From the NCBI GenBank assembly GCA_037893225.1, contig JAZGUH010000105.1:124001-188000 (forward strand): 64,000 bases of DNA, read 5' to 3'. Numbering within the stretch: position 1 is the first letter of the stretch; every line of letters starts with the position of its first letter. The notes under the pieces were generated by a model. That model saw nothing but the letters and a program-made list of their open reading frames with translations. It was not told where the DNA came from and ran no database searches. A program made the translations under genes and the position numbers. The stretch comes from Hippasteria phrygiana (taxonomy: Eukaryota; Echinodermata; Asteroidea; Valvatida; Goniasteridae). Below are positions 58,286 to 64,000 of this stretch, piece by piece.

Positions 58286-58423
58286 AGCCCGGTTCATACT
58301 TCATGCGAATGCGAATGCGAAGCGAATTTCATGACGTCAACAATTGAAGTTTGATTGTGACGTTCTCCGTTACCATAACAAATTCGCTTCGCATACGTAT
58401 TTGCATGAAGTCTGAACCGGGCT
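58286..58423. mobile_element. 138-bp MITE, same family as 33,036-33,205
   Basis: Starts AGCCCGGTTCATACTTCATG and ends TTGCATGAAGTCTGAACCGGGCT. The ends match the 33-kb copy, with one mismatch in the right end. The interior differs and is shorter. The target duplication is less clear than in the other copy. Confidence 0.82.
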
Positions 58424-58839
58424 TTACTCGCCACTGGTGAAATCTCATTTCATTGGCGTATATTATTTATTGGTAATAACTGTTATTATTGTGTTTATTA
58501 TTTGATAGTGTTTAAATAACTCTTATGATGTAACTTTCCATAAAGTCCTTCCGTCAAATGTAACACAAGGTTGTGGACTCAATATCGCCATCAGTACAGC
58601 TGTTTTACTTTGATTTGCTCATCATTGCACGCACAGCCGATTTTAGTCGAAATTTATTTCGATACATAGGCCTACAACTTTATTTTTGTATAGGAAGGGG
58701 CTGGTGCATTATTTATTTTACAATTATAAATACAGATTTACTTATTTACGTATTTTCGTTTGGTTCTGTCATGGTAAATTTTGGCGTTTGGCGGGTGGGG
58801 TGTCACGGACTATGTTCGACTGTAGGCCTATCTGATCTG

Positions 58840-58915
58840 GCGCGCGCGCCCTTTGGGTCAGCGCGCGCGAGCCCTGTAGGTCAGCGCGCGCGCGCCCTGT
58901 AGGTCAGCGCGCGGT
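58840..58915. repeat. GC-rich 21-23-bp tandem repeat with alternating GC runs
   Basis: Three units of GCGCGCGCG(C/A)GCCCTGTAGGTCA-type sequence (58840, 58861, 58884) and a partial fourth. Each unit has an alternating purine-pyrimidine GCGCGCGC run, a sequence prone to Z-DNA. It stands out against A+T-rich surroundings. Confidence 0.88.
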
Positions 58916-58923
58916 CGTGGGAT

Positions 58924-59240
58924 ATTATTTGCAGTTACTGGGTTCATCTGCGTTCATCAGTTCGGGATTCAGTGTACAGCCGCAAGCCTGCTATGAACGT
59001 GACGACACAGCCCTTTAAATGTGATTAACTTTGCTTATACTAATAACAGGCCTATTGTTATAATTCCATTTACATTTTTGAAATAATTTTGCATGTAAAA
59101 TGTAACTTTCTAAATCATGAATTCAATACAAATCAAGCCAATTGGTAGTGATCAGTAATACATTTGTGTATTTTATATAGGCTTAGAATAATTCATGGAG
59201 TGGATTGATGATGTGCGTCATTGGCCGAGGCTAGACTTTC
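58924..59240. other. Stretch without recognisable gene
   Basis: A+T-rich intergenic or intronic sequence; nothing further supported. Confidence 0.5.
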
Positions 59241-59248
59241 AAGGTAAT

Positions 59249-59540
59249 GCGCCTATCAATTGCTCTCCCACCCCCCCCCCCCCCCCCCCCCCCCCCCCTT
59301 CGGGCTGCCCCATCCAAGATGTGGGGAATTGTCACTTTTGACAAAATCCCCACCCCTGGGGCAACATTTTGGTTACAATCCCCAACATACATGAGTGGGG
59401 CACCCCACCTCATGGTTTTAACTATGATGGGGAAACAATGGCAAAATGAGTAAGTGACCAAAATCGGGCTTGAAAAACGTGGCCAAACCCCCACATAAGA
59501 CCCGAGGCAGCCAAAAGAGGGGGAAGCAATTGATAGGCCC
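59249..59540. mobile_element. 292-bp MITE with GTAAT target duplication
   Basis: The left end GCGCCTATCAATTGCT and right end AGCAATTGATAGGCCC are inverted copies with one mismatch. GTAAT flanks both sides (59244-59248 and 59541-59545). A C-run of about 30 bases lies near the left end. The internal sequence matches the element at 28,694-28,979. It is non-coding and the superfamily is not assigned. Confidence 0.85.
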
Positions 59541-59993
59541 GTAATTTTCAGATTCAAAATCATCAATCGAGTCCATCCATGTATATCACATTTTTTGAAA
59601 ATATTTGCAACAGAAGCATGGATTATTTTTTGCAATATTAATGTCGGTCACTCCCCAGCCCCAATTTAGGATGCAGAGGGTTCAGGAGTCAGGACACTAT
59701 TTATTACAGATTTCTATGAACTTTGCTTTGTTTAGTTTTATTTGGAGATATGGATGAAGCACATGCTGAGTCGATTGGGAACCCATATTCTCCACACCTC
59801 TAAAAAGCATATAAAGTTACATGTATGACGCATTGTAAAAAGAAATCAATTATTTGTACATCTTACATTTTTTGCTTTTATATATATCTGTTTACATATA
59901 TATATACATTCACTGTACTATAAAGCCATAATTAAGTTTAATAATTATTGAAAATCAGCTTAATAAATATGACCTTTGTTTCCTTCATTTTCA

Positions 59994-61115
59994 GATATTT
60001 ATGACTACTACATAAACGGACCTGCATGTGATGAACATCCAAACTTAAACCATCGAAGCATAAGTGAAGGCCTAAATTATTTTCATTCCGGATGGGTTGG
60101 AGTTGTGAAGCATTGCTACAAAACTGATAATAAGGTTAATATTACATTGGCTGGTCAAGTTCGATTTTCCCAGAGGATAAAAAACTTTCACAATGTTGAA
60201 GTAACTGTAAATAAAGCCAATAGGCAAATAATTACTGTTAAATGTAACTGTACTGCTTCCGAAGGGAAAACCTGCAGCCATTCAGCTGGCCTTCTCTTTA
60301 AACTTGTAGAAGCTCATGAATCCGGATTCACAGCCAGTTCATGTACAGATACGTTATGCATGTGGAATCGTTCAACACAGGAAAATGTATTTCCAGATAC
60401 CTTAAGTAATATCCGTGGAAAGAATGAATCAACCATCAACAGAAGTCTTGCATTTGACACTGATAAACAACTTATGGACCACTTGAATAGTTCTACACTG
60501 AGGGAGCTTTCTGCAATACCTGGAACTATTTTAAATCAAGTTAAATCAGCCAAGCCATTGTACCATCCCCACAGCAAATGCGCACTACCAGACCATGAAC
60601 TGCACATTACCAACAAGCAGTGCCCTGCATGCCTCATGACCTATGAGAAATATGTACAAGTCTCAACTGCCGATGCTGCAATGCTTGCCCAGTCCACTGT
60701 TAATCAGAAGTCTGCACTGTGGACATCACAAAGAAAACTCAGAATAACGAGCAGTACAGCAGCTAGTGTTCCCAAGAAAGTGGACACGGACCCTGCCAAG
60801 TGGATACAAAATCATTTAAGTCAAACATTTCAAGGGAATTCAGCAACACGCTATGGACAGGAACATGAAGCAGTTGCTCGTGAGCAGTTTGAGAGGGACA
60901 CTGGTAAACATGTGGAAACAACTGGTCTGGTTGTCAATCCAGAGGAAAGCTGGCTAGGAGCCAGTTTAGATGGAATTGTAGATGAAAATACCATCCTTGA
61001 AATTAAGTGCCCCACACAACAAAAACTTTCTAAATATAGTTCTGTTAATGGCTTGATAAACAGTGGACAGTATCATGCACGGAGATTTCTTGTTTCATGT
61101 GGGGGGGGGGGATGA
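59994..61115 (+). CDS. Exon encoding SWIM zinc finger and YqaJ-type PD-(D/E)XK nuclease
   Basis: A strong 3' splice site (CCTTCATTTTCAG) ends at 59,993, so the exon probably starts there, in phase 1, at the word IYDYYINGP. About 370 residues stay open. Numbering from a frame start at 59,976: a SWIM-type finger is C90-x-C92-x7-C100-x-H102; a CPAC motif is at about 216-219; the YqaJ nuclease begins at LWTSQRKLRITSS (from 248), with GQEHEAVA (E296), GASLDGIV (D332) and LEIKCP (E342, K344) forming the PD-(D/E)XK set. SWIM fingers bind nucleic acid or protein. YqaJ relatives include phage recombination exonucleases, and animal copies are commonly linked to mobile or uncharacterised genes. The nuclease core normally continues with a YYYQVQ-like strand, which is not in this window. 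The last residues (FLVSCGGGG, from a ten-G run) are probably intron read-through, so the true donor is at or before 61,085. Upstream exons are uncertain. Confidence 0.85.
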   Translation, partial: DIYDYYINGPACDEHPNLNHRSISEGLNYFHSGWVGVVKHCYKTDNKVNITLAGQVRFSQRIKNFHNVEVTVNKANRQIITVKCNCTASEGKTCSHSAGLLFKLVEAHESGFTASSCTDTLCMWNRSTQENVFPDTLSNIRGKNESTINRSLAFDTDKQLMDHLNSSTLRELSAIPGTILNQVKSAKPLYHPHSKCALPDHELHITNKQCPACLMTYEKYVQVSTADAAMLAQSTVNQKSALWTSQRKLRITSSTAASVPKKVDTDPAKWIQNHLSQTFQGNSATRYGQEHEAVAREQFERDTGKHVETTGLVVNPEESWLGASLDGIVDENTILEIKCPTQQKLSKYSSVNGLINSGQYHARRFLVSCGGGG

Positions 61116-61339
61116 TTTTTGAAAGGCCATCCTTAACAGAGTGAGAAGTATTTTCCTAAAATAATATTTCTATTTTTAACATATTTTTTACTTCAAAAAG
61201 GTTCACTTTTTTTGTTTGTTGGCAAAACAGATGAATCATTCCCCAAAAACCTACTTTTGTTGCACTCTTTTGTGTAATGAATGAACTTCTACTTTTCCGG
61301 CTCTAATAAGATTAGAAATAGACATTTTTTTTCCAGAAA

Positions 61340-62102
61340 CCGGCTATTCTAATGTCAATTCAGAATGGCCGGAGTATGATCAGAAACCGGCCATTCCAAT
61401 GTCCATTCAGAATGGCCGGAGTATGATCAGAAACCGGCTATTCCAATGTTCACTCAGAATGGCCGGAGTATGATCAGAAACCGGCTATTCTAATGTCCAC
61501 TCAGAATGGCCGGAGTATGATCAGAAACCGGCTATTCCAATGTCCACTCAGAATGGCCGGAGTATGATCAGAAACCGGCCATTCCAATGTCCATTCAGAA
61601 TGGCCGGAGTATGATCAGAAACCGGCCATTCCAATGTCCATTCAGAATGGCCGGAGTATGATCGAAAACCGGCCATTCCAATGTTCACTCAGAATGGCCG
61701 GAGTATGATCAGAAACCGGCCATTCCAATGTCCATTCAGAATGGCCGGAGTCTGATCAGTGACCGGCCATTCCAATGTCCATTCAGAATGGCCGGAGTAT
61801 GATAAAAAACCGGCCATTCCAATGTCCATTCAGAATGGCCGGAGTATGATCAGAAACCGGCTATTCCAATGTCCATTCAGAATGGCCGGAGTATGATCAG
61901 AAACCGGCTATTCCAATGTCCATTCAGAATGGCCGGAGTATGATCAAAAACCGGCCATTCCAATGTTCACTCAGAATGGCCGGAGTATGATCAGAAACCG
62001 GCTATTCCAATGTTCACTCAGAATGGCCGGAGTATGATCAGAAACCGGCTATTCCAATGTCCATTCAGAATGGCCGGAGTATGATCAAAAACCGGCCATT
62101 CT
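61340..62102. repeat. 47-bp hairpin minisatellite, about 16 units
   Basis: Each unit reads CCGGCCATTC - about 13 bases - GAATGGCCGG - AGTATGATCAGAAA. The two 10-bp arms are perfect inverted repeats in most units; some have CCGGCTATTC, which leaves one mismatch. There are 16 complete units and a partial one. Substitutions fall mainly in the loop (GTCCATTCA, GTTCACTCA, GTCCACTCA) and spacer. It lies about 220 bp after the SWIM/YqaJ frame, probably in the intron or 3' flank. Confidence 0.95.
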
Positions 62103-63415
62103 AATGCATAAATCATGTGCTTTTGATCCGATTCACCTCAAAATATTGCCTAAAATACATTATCTGGGAACTTAGAAACCAGATAAATCCACTGACTAGA
62201 AATTCAATATTTTCCTGAGGTTTTTCTAAACCTTGGTTATGCTACTCCATGTCATGTCAGATACAACTTCCTTAATTGGAATATTTGCCAAAATTGTTAC
62301 ACAAGCAGGCACATATGTACCATTTATATGTACGTACCCCATTAATTGGGACTCCACAAACAATGCATGCAGTTTCTTTCGTTCTCTTCAGACAGTGGAA
62401 CAGTCTTTCACTAGTCGAACTCTAAAATTTGAGTCCTCTTTTCTTGTTTGTCTAATATTCTCTGAACTCATTGATTACCCTGTTAAATGCGAAATACTGT
62501 CAAATGTATATGTACACGAAGTGTTCACTGAATGAATACCAAATAGAATAAATAGGACTGTAGTCTTATTCTTCATTCTAAAAACATAATTCATACTAAA
62601 AATATAAGTAAAAATCAAGTTACATTTGATCAAAATGTACTTTTACAGTCACGAATACTATTTGGATTAAATATAAGTTCCTGAATGACAATTGTATTTT
62701 AACTCTCAGCTGGTATTAAACAAAGGTTTAAACAGACCCACTTATTTACAGGCTCTGGATTAATAGGAATAGTGAAACCATTTAATAAGGATGTTTTAAC
62801 CCTAACTCCCTACATCATTTTTCCTACATGTAACCTAAACTTCAAAAGACCCTCAATCTTCGAAATTTCTCCATTTGGCAAAGAGGATTTGGAGGATTTG
62901 GGAGGATTTGGGAAGGTTAGGGTTAATATGGCATACGTACAATGCAACTTCTAAAACATGGGATGCTTTGTTTGTCATGTTCAGAATGGAAGTTCATAAC
63001 AATCTAAGTCTGCCTACAAATACATCTTTTTAAGTTGTCAGGGAGCATAATTTATATAGGTTGCTTAAGCACAGATATGACATGTTGTCCACCAACGAAT
63101 GTACTGAAATGTACATGTAGCTCAGGTTCAGTTGAACTGCAACGTTTCTGGAACAGTGGTGTAACATCTGCTTCACGAGTCGCTTCTTTGATTTTGTTGA
63201 ACTATAGATACACATAAAAACACACAACAAAAAATGAATAGTGCAAAACGTCATTTCAGTAATCATTGTAAATTGTAAACAACCTACATGTACAATATTA
63301 CATGTACTTCATGACAATTTTTTTGTTATGAAAACGAAATGTTTCTGTTACCTTTATATTTCTACTTGCCTTCATTATTTCACAATAATTATTTTATCTA
63401 CCTCAGTTCCAAAAA
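62103..63415. other. Stretch without recognisable gene
   Basis: A+T-rich sequence. The expected continuation of the YqaJ domain was not found in any plus-strand frame here. A short GGATTTGGGA-type repeat occurs at about 62,885-62,915. No RNA gene recognised. Confidence 0.5.
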
Positions 63416-63420
63416 ATATA

Positions 63421-63447
63421 GTACATGTACATGTACATGTACATGTA
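63421..63447. repeat. (TACATG)n microsatellite
   Basis: About four and a half TACATG units. TACATGTA-type words are frequent all over the non-satellite part of the window (for example 31,450-31,475, 31,930-31,985, 63,745-63,760). Confidence 0.9.
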
Positions 63448-63487
63448 TTATTAATTTGTTTGGCAGCAAATCAAAATAGTCAGCCTG

Positions 63488-63668
63488 AAGGGCTGGTCAC
63501 ACTGGTCAGGATAACGATGACGAAAACGAAAACGATGCGAATAAACACTATTGGCGGGTAGAAGGCGCATGTATTACATGGGCGACAATTCAACCAACCA
63601 ATCAATGGTGTATATTCTCAACGTTTTCGTTATCGTTGTCGTTATCGTGGCCAGTGTGACTGGCCTTT
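63488..63668. mobile_element. MITE of about 181 bp with terminal inverted repeats of about 45 bp
   Basis: The left end AAGGGCTGGTCACACTGG and right end CCAGTGTGACTGGCCTTT are inverted copies. The match continues inward through GATAACGA and GAAAACG. The interior is A+T-rich and non-coding. A target duplication could not be fixed. Confidence 0.82.
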
Positions 63669-63875
63669 AAACTAATTAGGCGTAAGAAAATAACATGGCA
63701 CTTTGTAAAACCATATACATGTATGTGTAGGCGGTGCAGATACAGGTACATGTACATGTACATTGTAGATGGTGCATCTGATAGTTGCATTGTATAGAAA
63801 CAGCTTATCCCCCTCCTCACTTCAAAATAATTAGGTTTCATCAGTGGGGATGAAATGGTCACCAAGATTTTTTTT

Positions 63876-63893
63876 TCTATTATTTCTTTTCAG
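63876..63893 (+). promoter_or_regulatory. Candidate 3' splice site
   Basis: TTCTATTATTTCTTTTCAG ends at 63,893: a pyrimidine-rich tract followed by CAG. The downstream frames close quickly (CPDDEGGRDVVY then stop in one frame), so if used it would give a short terminal coding exon or UTR. Its link to the SWIM/YqaJ exon is a guess. Confidence 0.25.
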
Positions 63894-64000
63894 TGTCCAG
63901 ATGATGAGGGTGGGAGAGATGTTGTGTATTGAAGTAAAATGAAATATGCAAGTTTCCAACAATGCTTAGTCAGATGTTTGGAATTTGTTATAAGATTGTT

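Overview
The window looks like intergenic, repeat-dominated nuclear DNA of an animal, most likely a marine invertebrate. The clues are short palindromic words (TACATGTA, AGGCCT) scattered everywhere, many short inverted-repeat (MITE-like) elements, a LINE with CCHC, endonuclease, reverse transcriptase and RNase H segments, a spliced-looking exon, and no bacterial-style gene packing. An ambulacrarian (echinoderm or hemichordate) origin is a guess from word usage, not a proven call. No rRNA, tRNA or CRISPR was seen.

Layout. (1) About 1-26,938 is one satellite array. Blocks of a 15-bp G-rich minisatellite (core GTGCGGGTTTTAGGG, carrying the TTAGGG telomere word) alternate with a conserved spacer of about 260 bp (about 46 copies). 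Nine spacers are extended by a second linker of about 295 bp. The variants inside each block follow a fixed order, and kilobase segments are duplicated within the array. (2) 26,939-38,820 is a mosaic of non-autonomous DNA elements and inverted repeats: a 146-bp tandem repeat with CRE/E-box words, a 1,045-bp hAT-like element with an 8-bp target duplication and another MITE nested in it, a foldback of about 1.1 kb with a 16-bp minisatellite in its loop, a 603-bp element with 7-bp flanking repeats, and several short MITEs. (3) 39,029-44,107 is a decayed, 5'-truncated non-LTR retrotransposon on the minus strand. A second ORF1 fragment of the same family lies head to head with it on the plus strand (44,128-44,900). 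(4) About 44,896-56,232 is a second satellite of about 240 bp per monomer (about 47 copies), with 6-mer and dimer higher-order periods and poly-C expansions at one fixed monomer position. (5) 56,233-64,000 is the only part with gene-like content: a promoter-like segment, a cysteine-rich ORF, and a strong exon encoding a SWIM zinc finger plus a YqaJ-type PD-(D/E)XK nuclease. It also holds more MITEs and a 47-bp hairpin minisatellite.

The long open frames in both satellites are by-products of repeat periods free of stop codons, not genes. The only host-type coding exon I would defend is the SWIM/YqaJ exon; the retrotransposon frames are broken. The most unusual structures are the polar G-quadruplex-prone array, the hairpin minisatellite next to the nuclease exon, and the LINE inverted repeat joined to a satellite edge.
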